This document shows positions 1-6,719 of a stretch of 14,518 nucleotides of DNA, piece by piece (position 1 is the stretch's first letter; every line of letters begins with the position of its first letter). This stretch comes from CAZHBD01 sp964530555 (GTDB lineage Bacteria > Patescibacteriota > Saccharimonadia > Saccharimonadales > AWTP1-31), in assembly GCA_964530555.1 (NCBI GenBank), contig CAZHBD010000021.1:1-14518 (forward strand), in the 5' to 3' direction. The notes under the pieces are model-generated. The model worked only from the letters and a program-made list of their open reading frames with translations. It was not told where the DNA came from and did no database searches. The translations under genes and the position numbers were made by a program.

Positions 1-27
1 CCAGTTCGAGTCTGGGAGGAGCCACCA
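1..27 (+). tRNA. 3' end of a tRNA gene (partial, type unknown)
   Basis: The first 27 bases read as the end of a tRNA. They give four bases of the 5' T-stem strand (1-4), a T-loop TTCGAGT (5-11) with the normal C56, the T-stem return CTGGG (12-16), the acceptor 3' strand AGGAGCC (17-23), discriminator A (24) and an encoded CCA (25-27). The T-stem pairs correctly, so this is likely the functional gene and not a remnant. The anticodon lies outside the window, so the amino acid cannot be assigned. Position 70 is G, which argues against tRNA-Ala or tmRNA because both need a G3-U70 pair. Confidence 0.8.
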
Positions 28-29
28 AA
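12..29 (+). repeat. Direct repeat copy 1 (tRNA 3' end; putative attachment site)
   Basis: The 18-bp sequence ctgggaggagccaccaaa is the last part of the tRNA gene plus two A residues. It occurs exactly three times in the window, all in the same orientation. This copy belongs to the apparently intact tRNA. Exact duplication of a tRNA 3' end downstream of the gene is the classical footprint of integrative elements that use tRNA genes as attB. Confidence 0.7.
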
Positions 30-40
30 CCAGGAAATTC

Positions 41-73
41 GAGGCCACTGTGCATAACTTGCTCAGTGGCCTC
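41..73 (+). terminator. Hairpin/terminator after the leftmost tRNA
   Basis: A perfect 10-bp stem (41-50 with 64-73) with a 13-nt loop starts 13 nt after the tRNA CCA end and is followed by a weakly T-rich stretch (tgttaattta). It probably ends the tRNA transcript. Confidence 0.55.
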
Positions 74-93
74 TGTTAATTTAGGCAAATTTT

Positions 94-206
94 AGTTCGA
101 GATTCGTATTTTAAAGGATTAGAAAATACAGAATCAAATTGCTTACTACTTGGAGCTGCGTAGCCCCCTTTACTCTAGTAAAAGGACTACTATATAACAG
201 TTCGAG
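94..206 (+). repeat. Scattered T-loop-like octamer AGTTCGAG
   Basis: The octamer agttcgag, found in the tRNA T-arm at 3-10, recurs at 94-101 and 199-206. Truncated forms occur at 1679-1685 and 1777-1782, just upstream of the other two tRNA-end repeats. Five near-copies in 1.8 kb is more than expected by chance. They may be degenerate recombinase core sites or remnants of tRNA T-arms. The rest of 74-302 shows no gene. Confidence 0.35.
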
Positions 207-270
207 AATAATATTTGAGGTTAGTTAACTTTAGCGCTTATTGTGGCATCAGTGGTACCGTTTTTGCTTG

Positions 271-276
271 TATAAT
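271..276 (+). promoter_or_regulatory. Candidate -10 box for the DUF6941-hicBA-like operon
   Basis: A consensus TATAAT lies 26 nt upstream of the ATG at 303. No good -35 hexamer is found at normal spacing. A Shine-Dalgarno-like AGGAG sits at 281-285, 17 nt before the ATG, which is farther than usual. The 5' leader would be about 20 nt. Confidence 0.4.
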
Positions 277-302
277 TAAAAGGAGTTAAAATATAGAATA
301 CG

Positions 303-713
303 ATGAAACTAGAAAAAAACTATTTATTACTCTGTGAAAACTTTGTACTTGATGATAAGCAGCGAGCGAGCCTTATTAATCTATATGACATCATTTGGGC
401 TCAGAATATACCTGCACTTCACTCAAAGCTACTTTATGTTGCGAATGTGAAAGTAAGTGATAGTGGCAGCCAAAAAAAGTTGTTAATGGTTCTTGAACTA
501 AAATCACCTTCAGGTAAAACAATATTTACTGCGAATGCAAATGAAGCAAGAATTACTCAAAACACTAAAACACAATTTGTAGGCGGAGCATTTGAGATTG
601 GCATGGTGCCGTTTCAGGAGTATGGAGCTTATAGGGCGATTCTCAAAGTTGAGGGCAAAGAGATAGCCGATCATATATTTGAATTGAAAAAACCAATTCC
701 TGAGGAGAAATAA
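303..713 (+). CDS. DUF6941-like protein
   Basis: This 136-residue protein has no signal peptide or membrane segment and is probably cytosolic. Its layout resembles my recollection of DUF6941 proteins: an N-terminal strand ending in LLCENF, then an LYDIIWAQNIPALHSKL stretch, a middle LELKSPSGK strand-turn and a C-terminal F-E-YGAYRAILKVEGKEI strand pair, suggesting a small beta-sandwich. The molecular role of that family is unknown to me. The ATG at 303 is the first possible start, because an in-frame TAG lies at 294-296. The next gene starts two bases after its stop, so it is the first gene of a three-gene operon ending in a HicB/HicA-like pair. The operon is visibly more AT-rich than the genes downstream, which fits acquisition by transfer. 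Confidence 0.6.
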   Translation: MKLEKNYLLLCENFVLDDKQRASLINLYDIIWAQNIPALHSKLLYVANVKVSDSGSQKKLLMVLELKSPSGKTIFTANANEARITQNTKTQFVGGAFEIGMVPFQEYGAYRAILKVEGKEIADHIFELKKPIPEEK

Positions 714-715
714 AA

Positions 716-1225
716 GTGAATGAAGAGTCGCCAATTTTTCTTCAACTAGGCACAGGATATTTCTACTCAGATGATGGGATGCGAAATGATACGAAGTGGT
801 TTGAGCCAACCATTAACCATAAAGTTGATCAAACGATTTTGTCTATTCGCAAGGATATAGATGAGTTCACTGGTGAGGTTGAGTCAATGAAGTCTGATAT
901 TGTTGAGCTAAAAATTGACGACGCTTCCAGGAGGACTTGCATAATAAATGTTAATGACTTGGGTTCATTGAAATATGAAGTTATGCAACCTATACAGTGT
1001 ATGTTATATCAGAAAGTTGGTGACGATACCTACTATATGGAAAGCATAGATTTTGACGTTTACGGTACAGGAGAGTCTGTCGCGGAGGTTGTTCGTGACA
1101 TTAAAGAGGCAATAATTGTATTGTTCGAGGTGTTAGTAAATGAGCCGGACGGCCATTTGGCTGACGGGATGAAAGTAAAAAAGAAACTCATTAAGAAGTT
1201 TATCAAGGAACTTGATGAAGGCTAG
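716..1225 (+). CDS. HicB-like antitoxin candidate
   Basis: This 169-residue acidic protein starts at GTG, with a good GAGGAG site at 702-707, 8 nt upstream. Residues 80-165 resemble a HicB-like fold: a strand YEVMQPIQCMLYQKVGDD, a second strand YYMESIDFDVYGTGES, then a helix AEVVRDIKEAIIVLFEVL and a lysine-rich C-terminal helix. The N-terminal 75 residues are an extension I cannot assign. It overlaps the next gene by 11 bp, so translation is probably coupled, as is common in toxin-antitoxin pairs. The expected role is to bind and neutralise the downstream HicA-like protein and possibly repress the operon. The family call comes from pattern recognition without a search. Confidence 0.5.
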   Translation: MNEESPIFLQLGTGYFYSDDGMRNDTKWFEPTINHKVDQTILSIRKDIDEFTGEVESMKSDIVELKIDDASRRTCIINVNDLGSLKYEVMQPIQCMLYQKVGDDTYYMESIDFDVYGTGESVAEVVRDIKEAIIVLFEVLVNEPDGHLADGMKVKKKLIKKFIKELDEG

Positions 1226-1511
1226 CACCTTTACCCCTAAACTGAAGCAAAAACTTGATATGCCTGACAGGCAACTTAGACTTGATCCAGTAGTGGGCAA
1301 GAGAGACCATGATTATTACAAATTGTACTATAAAGGCAAGTTTGTCGTATTGGTTAAAGTTAGCAGAGGTTCGAAAGAGTGGGGTAACGGATTATTAAAA
1401 CTTGTAGCACATAACCTTGGCATATCAATTTCACAGTTAGACGGTATTGTTAGTTGCAGTTTCGGAACCGAGGATTTTATCTCAAAATCCCGATTGCTTG
1501 CTGACATCTAA
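1215..1511 (+). CDS. HicA-like toxin candidate (dsRBD-fold mRNA interferase-like)
   Basis: This 98-residue basic protein starts at ATG 1215; the in-frame TTG at 1212 is less likely. It contains the pattern I associate with HicA-related proteins: D-H-DYYKLYYKGKFVVLVKVSRGS (residues 32-54), then a helix LLKLVAHNLGIS and a C-terminal LDGIVSCSF segment. In classical HicA the strand-borne histidine is catalytic and the fold is a dsRNA-binding domain that cleaves mRNA. Here H33 before YYKLYY is the best candidate. It overlaps the HicB-like gene by 11 bp. The order antitoxin then toxin is reversed from the commonest hicAB arrangement but is known. The pair would suit an addiction module that stabilises the tRNA-flanked segment. 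Function is inferred. Confidence 0.5.
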   Translation: MKASTFTPKLKQKLDMPDRQLRLDPVVGKRDHDYYKLYYKGKFVVLVKVSRGSKEWGNGLLKLVAHNLGISISQLDGIVSCSFGTEDFISKSRLLADI

Positions 1512-1692
1512 CATGATCTGTAGATCTAGAGGCTGTATTGCAATAAACATAGAGTAAGCCATACTCAGGCTGAATTTTCTTACAGTGATACATTAAAAAT
1601 TTCAAAGAATATATACGCCTTAGGTGGTGTAACAACATTGCATTAAAGGCAATTACTCATTTCAGAAAATTATAAATCAGTTCGACGAGTTC

Positions 1693-1710
1693 CTGGGAGG
1701 AGCCACCAAA
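1693..1710 (+). repeat. Direct repeat copy 2 (tRNA 3' end; putative attachment site)
   Basis: This is an exact 18-bp copy of the tRNA 3' end, 1,681 bp downstream of copy 1. The preceding cagttcga (1678-1685) also matches the tRNA T-arm, but 7 bases (1686-1692) intervene where copy 1 has two, so no T-stem forms and this is not a functional tRNA. The HicBA-like operon lies between copies 1 and 2. Confidence 0.65.
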
Positions 1711-1716
1711 AAAATA

Positions 1717-1740
1717 CCTCAGCAACGCTGGGGTCTTTTT
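1717..1740 (+). terminator. Rho-independent terminator after repeat copy 2
   Basis: A 7-bp stem, CCTCAGC (1717-1723) with GCTGGGG (1727-1733, one G-T pair), has a 3-nt loop and is followed by TCTTTTT. An A-run precedes the stem. It may end transcription of the hicBA-like operon or be a tRNA terminator carried in with the attachment site. Confidence 0.75.
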
Positions 1741-1766
1741 ATTGGCCTAGCTTATTGCTAGGGACG

Positions 1767-1782
1767 CGAACTGGCCAGTTCG
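1767..1782. repeat. 16-bp perfect palindrome
   Basis: The sequence cgaactggccagttcg is a perfect palindrome. Its right half (1775-1782) equals the first 8 bases of the window, that is, the tRNA T-arm. It lies 61 bp upstream of tRNA-end copy 3. It could be an inverted recombinase site or a protein-binding site. Confidence 0.5.
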
Positions 1783-1843
1783 TTCATGACGAGCACACGC
1801 AGATGCTTGCATCGAGTATGCGAGAAATGGGTCGTAGACCGCC

Positions 1844-1861
1844 CTGGGAGGAGCCACCAAA
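1844..1861 (+). repeat. Direct repeat copy 3 (tRNA 3' end; putative attachment site)
   Basis: This is an exact 18-bp copy of the tRNA 3' end, 151 bp after copy 2. No tRNA-like cloverleaf can be drawn upstream of it: the five bases that should pair with CTGGG do not, and no matching acceptor 5' strand is present. It marks the right edge of the island. Confidence 0.65.
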
Positions 1862-1892
1862 CGAATGCCCGACACAATGGTCGGGCATTCGT
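1861..1892 (+). terminator. Long perfect hairpin after repeat copy 3
   Basis: A 13-bp perfect stem (1861-1873 with 1880-1892) has a 6-nt loop and starts at the last base of repeat copy 3. Only two T residues follow, so termination strength is uncertain. It takes the same place relative to the repeat as the hairpins after copies 1 and 2 but has a different sequence. Confidence 0.55.
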
Positions 1893-2002
1893 TTGACTCC
1901 ACATTGCTTCATGGAGATAGCCTTGGTTGATTGCTTATGGTAAAAATGACTGTTTTGTGAAACAGTACCAGGAATAATGTTGTAACAAAAATGTTAATTG
2001 AA

Positions 2003-2011
2003 TGGTACTAT
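2003..2011 (+). promoter_or_regulatory. Extended -10 promoter candidate for the GLUG protein
   Basis: TGGTACTAT has the extended -10 form (TGn followed by a TACTAT hexamer at 2006-2011). A TTGTAA at 1980-1985 is 20 bp upstream, too far to be a good -35. The predicted start near 2018 leaves a 65-nt leader to the ATG at 2083. Confidence 0.35.
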
Positions 2012-2082
2012 AAGCATAAGTAAATTAACATCTCGGGAAGCGTGTGGGGCGCCAAAGATGTAAGGAGTGGGAAAGTTATAGT

Positions 2083-4416
2083 ATGTGGAAGAAGGTGAGC
2101 TATCTTTTCGCAGGTATCTTATTGCTGTTGTCGGGTGTCTTGGCCATTTTGCCAATAACGGTGTTTGCCGATGACGATTTTAGAGCAACAATTACGTCAA
2201 CTCCAACTGAACCCACGATAGATACGACACCTACTTTTGAGTTCACTACAACCTATGATGAATCGGCATTTACTTTTGCCTGTTTCATCGACAACTTGTC
2301 TATCGGTGACTGTACTAGTCCGTTTACCATTTCAGCCCTAGAACCCGGAGAGCATACGTTTAGTGTTGCACTGCGCGATAACTTTACCAACTTTAGCCCT
2401 GTCGATAGTCATACCTGGACAATAAATACTGAGGCACAAGGTGATGGATCACCAGAATACCCATTGGGTATAACCAACTGTCAACAATTGCAGGATATTG
2501 ATAACGATCTTTCGGCAGCATACAAACTGCTAAATGATATAGACTGTTCTGGTGTAACTAACTTTCAGCCAATCGGTACCGACCTACAGCCTTTTACCGG
2601 CAGTCTTAATGGGAACGGCTACGTTGTTTCTAATCTGGAAATAATTGTTGATGTATTATTGAGCACTGGTCTATTTTCTGCAACCGAGAATGCAAATATC
2701 ACTGCTCTACGGCTAAAGGACAGTGTTATTTCCAATACGTACTTATCAGGCAATTACAGCATTGGTGGTATTGTTGGGGTTGCGATTGATTCCAGCTTAC
2801 AAGACATTACAACAGATAACGTTACCGTCTTGGCCACAGACAATGGCTCTTCATCTTACACTGGTGGACTAGCGGGTGCGGCAATAGGCGGCAGCTCCAT
2901 TGTAGATAGCTACTTTAATGGCTCCGTCGAGGGATTAAATAATGGTACGGGTGGCCTTACGGGATTTCTTACTGACACTTCATCCGTTACTAGTAGCTAC
3001 TCAGAGGGAGTTATATCGGCAGAAGCAAACGTGGGTGGCTTGGTGGGAGCAATGAATGAGACGGCATCAATAGTGGACTCATATACAGTGATGGTATTCG
3101 ACGGTGCGCCAGAATATTCTGGAGGACTCGTCGGGGTGGCACAAGACTCTTCTGATATATATAGTTCATTTTCAGTGGCAGATATGTCTGCGATACCGGT
3201 TGGGCCTTTACATATTGGTGGAATCATCGGATATGCAGGAAATACCACCGGAACAGTTAGCAATACGTATTTCGACCAGGTTGAGGCTGGACGATCTGAC
3301 TGTAAAGGTGATGGTACTTTGTCGTTTAGCTGTACCACCACAACTAACCCAAGCTTCTTTTTGGGCAACGATACCAATGGACCATTGAGCGAATGGAATC
3401 AAGGGAGCCCCTGGAATCTGCACGAAGAAGGTAAGCTACCTTCGTTCGCTATTGGTCGGGTAGCCTGTGATGATCCACCGACACAGTCAGAGTCAACGCT
3501 TTTGTTTGGTTGCGAGTGGGCTAGAGAAACAATTCACCACTTTAGCGGCGCCCAAGTATCTCAGCAGTTTAGGTACCGCGAGCAAGGCGGTGATAGCCCT
3601 GATTGGACAGAGCAAAACTGGCCTTTAAACAGTGCCAAGGTACTTATTCTTGGCCTAAAGCCATCAACGCAGTACGAAGTACAGTTCCACTCTTATTGGA
3701 CAATCGGCTCGTCAGACTGGGAATCAGACACGGCAATTCTAACAACAGGGAATAGTACAATCGATAGCGATGGTGACGGCATACCCGACTCAGTCGAATT
3801 GGGTGGACCGAACTATGGCGACGCCAACGGCGACGCGCAGGGCAATAATTACTCATCCGGAGTAGACAGCCAGCAAGCAAATGTTACGAGCTTTAAGAAT
3901 ACGCTTACCGACAATTATGTAGTTCTACAGTCGGACTGTTCTGCAAATAGCGGACTATCTATCTCGTCTGAATCTACGGAACACAAAGATGGCTCCTATG
4001 ACTTTGGTCTTGGCCTGATCAGCTTTACCGCTAGCGGTTGTGGTCCCACCGCGACATTCACCCAGTACTTTTATGGCGACCACGACGCTTCTAAATATAT
4101 TGCGCGCAAGTATAACCCATCGACTCACGAATACACGAACATTCCTGGTGCGATCTTGAGCAATGTGTCAATCAACGGACAAAACGTACTCAAAATTGTC
4201 TACCAAATTGCCGACAACGGCCCGCTAGACGATAACAAGACTACCGGGACTATCGTTGATCCATCAGGCCCTGCCTTATCTGTGGCAGGAGTACCAAACA
4301 CAGGAATTGAGTACCAGCCTTCCAATCTTGATTTGCTCCCTTTGATTTATGTGGGGCTGTTCACTCTTCTTATGATTAATGCCCTACCAGTAACTATTAC
4401 AAAGAAAAATAGATAG
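2083..4416 (+). CDS. GLUG-repeat surface protein with VPNTG sorting signal
   Basis: This 777-residue secreted protein begins with a signal peptide (residues 1-29, cleavage likely after VFA). An Ig-like segment follows (35-115). Next come an EYPLGITNCQQLQDI...NDID segment and GLUG-type repeats (about 120-400), with several GG(L/I)(V/A)G...S(Y/F)S turns that suggest a right-handed beta-helix. Then come an FN3-like domain (470-556), a calcium-type DSDGDGIPDSVE motif (561-572) and a C-terminal domain resembling choice-of-anchor U (about 600-720). The end is a sorting signal: VPNTG (737-741), a hydrophobic stretch (749-770) and KKNR. It is probably linked to the surface by a sortase not in this window and may act as an adhesin. 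I chose ATG 2083 because the signal peptide begins there and AAGGAG lies at 2062-2067; GTG 2044 would add 13 residues of no clear use. Confidence 0.85.
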   Translation: MWKKVSYLFAGILLLLSGVLAILPITVFADDDFRATITSTPTEPTIDTTPTFEFTTTYDESAFTFACFIDNLSIGDCTSPFTISALEPGEHTFSVALRDNFTNFSPVDSHTWTINTEAQGDGSPEYPLGITNCQQLQDIDNDLSAAYKLLNDIDCSGVTNFQPIGTDLQPFTGSLNGNGYVVSNLEIIVDVLLSTGLFSATENANITALRLKDSVISNTYLSGNYSIGGIVGVAIDSSLQDITTDNVTVLATDNGSSSYTGGLAGAAIGGSSIVDSYFNGSVEGLNNGTGGLTGFLTDTSSVTSSYSEGVISAEANVGGLVGAMNETASIVDSYTVMVFDGAPEYSGGLVGVAQDSSDIYSSFSVADMSAIPVGPLHIGGIIGYAGNTTGTVSNTYFDQVEAGRSDCKGDGTLSFSCTTTTNPSFFLGNDTNGPLSEWNQGSPWNLHEEGKLPSFAIGRVACDDPPTQSESTLLFGCEWARETIHHFSGAQVSQQFRYREQGGDSPDWTEQNWPLNSAKVLILGLKPSTQYEVQFHSYWTIGSSDWESDTAILTTGNSTIDSDGDGIPDSVELGGPNYGDANGDAQGNNYSSGVDSQQANVTSFKNTLTDNYVVLQSDCSANSGLSISSESTEHKDGSYDFGLGLISFTASGCGPTATFTQYFYGDHDASKYIARKYNPSTHEYTNIPGAILSNVSINGQNVLKIVYQIADNGPLDDNKTTGTIVDPSGPALSVAGVPNTGIEYQPSNLDLLPLIYVGLFTLLMINALPVTITKKNR

Positions 4417-4580
4417 TTTTTAGTCAGGAAAGATTTGTTACAAAAAATAAACGAAGTGTGTGCTAAAATCTACCCCGTCGTTCATAGCTTGAGCTAAGAG
4501 CGAATATTTGGTCGAGAAGCTCTTGGATAAGATCACCGAATACCAGAGATCAGGTTGCGTATTATTAATCATTTTTGAAA

Positions 4581-5100
4581 ATGAAGCTGAAATATCAGCC
4601 GCAAACTATTAGCCTATCAATAAGCGCAGTGAAGAAAAGTCTGTTTAGCTTAGCTTTCTTCGAGCTAGCAATACTAGCAATGGCGGCGTCAGAGTGCATG
4701 CTGCACCACGTGTTCGGCCTACCTCAACGGGAACTACGATTACCGAAACGCAGTCAACAGGCGTGCGAGGTTGGTTAGAGGAGCTTATTTTTTTCCCCGG
4801 TCCTGGCCCGCGTTCTTCCGACTTCACCTTACGTCGAACGACCATAGTCACGTGAGTAATAGACCAAACCCGGTGGGGTGCGCAGCATCCAACAGGGCAA
4901 ATATCAAGACATTTATTCTAACCGCGCTTGACGATGGTGTGTAAGATCTACGCGATACCGTCATTTCTTCGTTCGAAGTATATTCGGAACGGATTTACGA
5001 TGCATTTACTGGTAACTTTGTGTTATCAATCATCGACATTAACCCAGTGCCGGTTGTGCAAGCAATGCATATGCGCCGGCTGAGGCTGATTAGTTGGTGA
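4581..5100 (+). pseudogene. Decayed remnant of a secreted protein gene
   Basis: An ATG at 4581 opens a signal-peptide-like sequence (about 38 residues: basic start, then a LFSLAFFELAILAMAAS core), but this frame ends soon after in non-secretory sequence. Near 4694 a second frame continues with protein-like composition (TGTTITETQSTGV, FTLRRTTIVT) to a TGA at 4853. A third frame then runs to 5098, interrupted by TAA at 4942, and includes SSFEVYSERIYDAF and FVLSIIDINPVPVV. Two frame changes plus a stop suggest a broken surface-protein gene. The parent family is not recognisable. The whole stretch 4417-5160 contains no intact gene that I can support. Unrelated noncoding DNA remains possible. Confidence 0.4.
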
Positions 5101-5160
5101 TCTAACCTTGATATCGTTATCGGCGACTAATGGTTAGGTGAGCGCCTGCGCAAAAAACGG

Positions 5161-5190
5161 TTGCTTGGGGTGCTCGACTGGGTGTATAGT
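5161..5190 (+). promoter_or_regulatory. Sigma70-type promoter of the cohesin/dockerin operon
   Basis: TTGCTT (5161-5166), an 18-bp spacer and TATAGT (5185-5190) predict transcription from about 5197. This places the upstream TTG (5161) outside the transcript and supports the GTG at 5221 as the start of the first gene. Confidence 0.55.
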
Positions 5191-5220
5191 GAGCTTAATA
5201 AGTATAAGCGTGTAGTTTTA

Positions 5221-6717
5221 GTGAAAAAAATACGTTCAAAGATACATTTGAGGGATAAGCGAGCCTTACTACAGCCTAAGGCAGTTCTAGCGGTCGTTAT
5301 TTTGGCGGTGCTTGGTGGTTATTTGGTAAGCCGTATTTTTGCAGCGACAGGCGCCATGACTTTAGTTCCATCGGCAACAACAGTTAACGTTGGAAGTACC
5401 GTACAAATTGCCGTAAGGATCAATAGCACTGGCGACACAGTTAACTTTGCACAGGCCAATTTAGCTTTTGATGCAACAAAACTGCAATACGTGAGTGTTA
5501 GTGATACGGGAACCTCGTTTCCGTTGGTTGCTTCTAATCAAGCTGGAACCGGGACGCTTGAAATAGCTCGAGCAACTAACGGTGGAACTGCCCCGATCAG
5601 TGGGGATGCTCTTGTGACTACCGTCACGTTTAAGGCATTGACAAGTGGTCCTGCAACTGTGAGTCTTGCTACTGGTTCCGTGTTGATTAGCAGTTCCGAT
5701 AATACGAACATACTATCTGTCAAAACAAATGCCAATCTCACCCTAGCAGACACACAAGCTCCGACTGTCCCCTCAGGACTCAGCTCAAGCTCTGTGACGA
5801 TGACCGGTTTAATCGTGAGCTGGGCTGCATCAACTGATAATGTTGGTGTTACTTCCTATCGTGTATTTCGCAATGGTTCGCAAGTGGGTACCACCGCAAA
5901 TACTAGTTATACCGACACCGGCCTGACCCCGGGTACGAGCTATTCATACACAGTAGCTGCGATTGACGCAGCCGGAAATGTTTCAGGACAATCTAGCGCT
6001 TTGGCTGTCGGTACCCTAGCAGACACACAAGCTCCGACTGTCCCGGGGAAGCCGACTTCAAGCACGCAAACTATGACTTCAGTTACATTAGCCTGGACTG
6101 GATCCACAGATAACGTGGCGGTTACTAGCTATCGTGTGTACCGCAACGGTACCCAGATAGCTACGCCGACAGTCACAACATATACCGACACTGGCCTGAC
6201 CCCGGGTACGAGCTATTCATACACAGTAGCTGCCACAGACGCGAAGAATAACTTGTCAGCACAATCATCTGCTACAAGCGTTAGTACTCTTCCGGATAGC
6301 CAAGCTCCGAGCGTGCCTGCAAACCTATCGGGCACAGTAAGCGGGCAAGATATAAATCTGAGCTGGGCGGCATCAACGGACAATGTTGGAGTCAGTGGAT
6401 ACATTATCTACCGAGATGGAGCACAAATTGCAACCGCGACAACCACGAGTTATAAAGTGGTTACTGCACCGGTCGGTACGCATGTTTACGCCGTTGCGGC
6501 CGTGGATACCGCAAACAATGTCTCCACTAAGTCGACCGGGATAAATCTCGATGTTTATGTAGCCAGTGACCTAAACAAAGATGGCAAAATAAACGGCTTT
6601 GATTTGTCGGCTGTGCTGTCAAACTGGAAAACAAGTAATGCTACAGCTGATATTAACAAAGACGGAACAGTCAATGGCTTTGATTTATCGATAGTGTTAT
6701 CGAACTGGACAGGCTGA
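5221..6717 (+). CDS. Cohesin-FN3x3-dockerin surface protein (adaptor scaffoldin-like)
   Basis: This 498-residue protein starts at GTG 5221. A basic N-terminus and one hydrophobic segment (21-42) form a signal sequence or membrane anchor. A cohesin-like beta-sandwich follows (about 46-176; VNVGSTVQIAVRIN, ANLAFDATKLQYVSV, LVTTVTFKAL). Three FN3 domains occupy 177-266, 267-357 and 358-446. The C-terminus is a type I dockerin (450-498) with two calcium loops, DLNKDGKINGFD and DINKDGTVNGFD, each with the five ligand positions (D, N, D, N, D) filled. Cohesin binds dockerin in calcium-dependent pairs, so a protein carrying both can link an anchor to a cargo or form chains. The next gene starts 3 nt after its stop. 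FN3-1 and FN3-2 share long nearly identical DNA. No catalytic domain is visible. Cohesin assignment is by fold pattern. Confidence 0.85.
   Translation: MKKIRSKIHLRDKRALLQPKAVLAVVILAVLGGYLVSRIFAATGAMTLVPSATTVNVGSTVQIAVRINSTGDTVNFAQANLAFDATKLQYVSVSDTGTSFPLVASNQAGTGTLEIARATNGGTAPISGDALVTTVTFKALTSGPATVSLATGSVLISSSDNTNILSVKTNANLTLADTQAPTVPSGLSSSSVTMTGLIVSWAASTDNVGVTSYRVFRNGSQVGTTANTSYTDTGLTPGTSYSYTVAAIDAAGNVSGQSSALAVGTLADTQAPTVPGKPTSSTQTMTSVTLAWTGSTDNVAVTSYRVYRNGTQIATPTVTTYTDTGLTPGTSYSYTVAATDAKNNLSAQSSATSVSTLPDSQAPSVPANLSGTVSGQDINLSWAASTDNVGVSGYIIYRDGAQIATATTTSYKVVTAPVGTHVYAVAAVDTANNVSTKSTGINLDVYVASDLNKDGKINGFDLSAVLSNWKTSNATADINKDGTVNGFDLSIVLSNWTG
5740..6233 (+). repeat. 273-bp tandem repeat units encoding FN3-1 and FN3-2
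   Basis: A 32-bp block is identical at 5740-5771 and 6013-6044, and a 53-bp block at 5908-5960 and 6181-6233 differs at one base. Both pairs are exactly 273 bp (91 codons, one FN3 module) apart. The third FN3 module is diverged in DNA. This indicates recent duplication or gene conversion. Confidence 0.8.
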
Positions 6718-6719
6718 CT

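Larger units (their letters stand above)
1512..2082. other. Gene-free stretch carrying repeats and hairpins
   Basis: This stretch of about 570 bp holds two extra tRNA-end repeats, a terminator, a 16-bp palindrome, a long perfect hairpin and the promoter region of the GLUG protein gene (each listed separately). A 62-codon open frame at 1755-1943 crosses the repeat and the hairpin and is not a credible gene. From 1512 to 1677 I see only AT-rich sequence with no coding pattern. Confidence 0.6.

Noticed and set aside
1..27. tmRNA 3' end instead of a tRNA
   Set aside because: The acceptor strand AGGAGCC lacks the U70 of the G3-U70 pair that tmRNA needs for alanylation.
1741..1860. A complete tRNA gene ending at repeat copy 3
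   Set aside because: The CTGGG strand has no pairing partner at T-loop distance, and no acceptor 5' strand complementary to AGGAGCC is present upstream. Only the 3' end is duplicated.
1755..1943. 62-codon open frame on the plus strand
   Set aside because: It runs through repeat copy 3 and the 13-bp hairpin, has no ribosome binding site and has no protein-like pattern.
4581..4778. Intact small secreted protein starting at ATG 4581
   Set aside because: After the signal-like stretch the frame loses protein character, while better coding patterns appear in other frames, so I treat it as a remnant.
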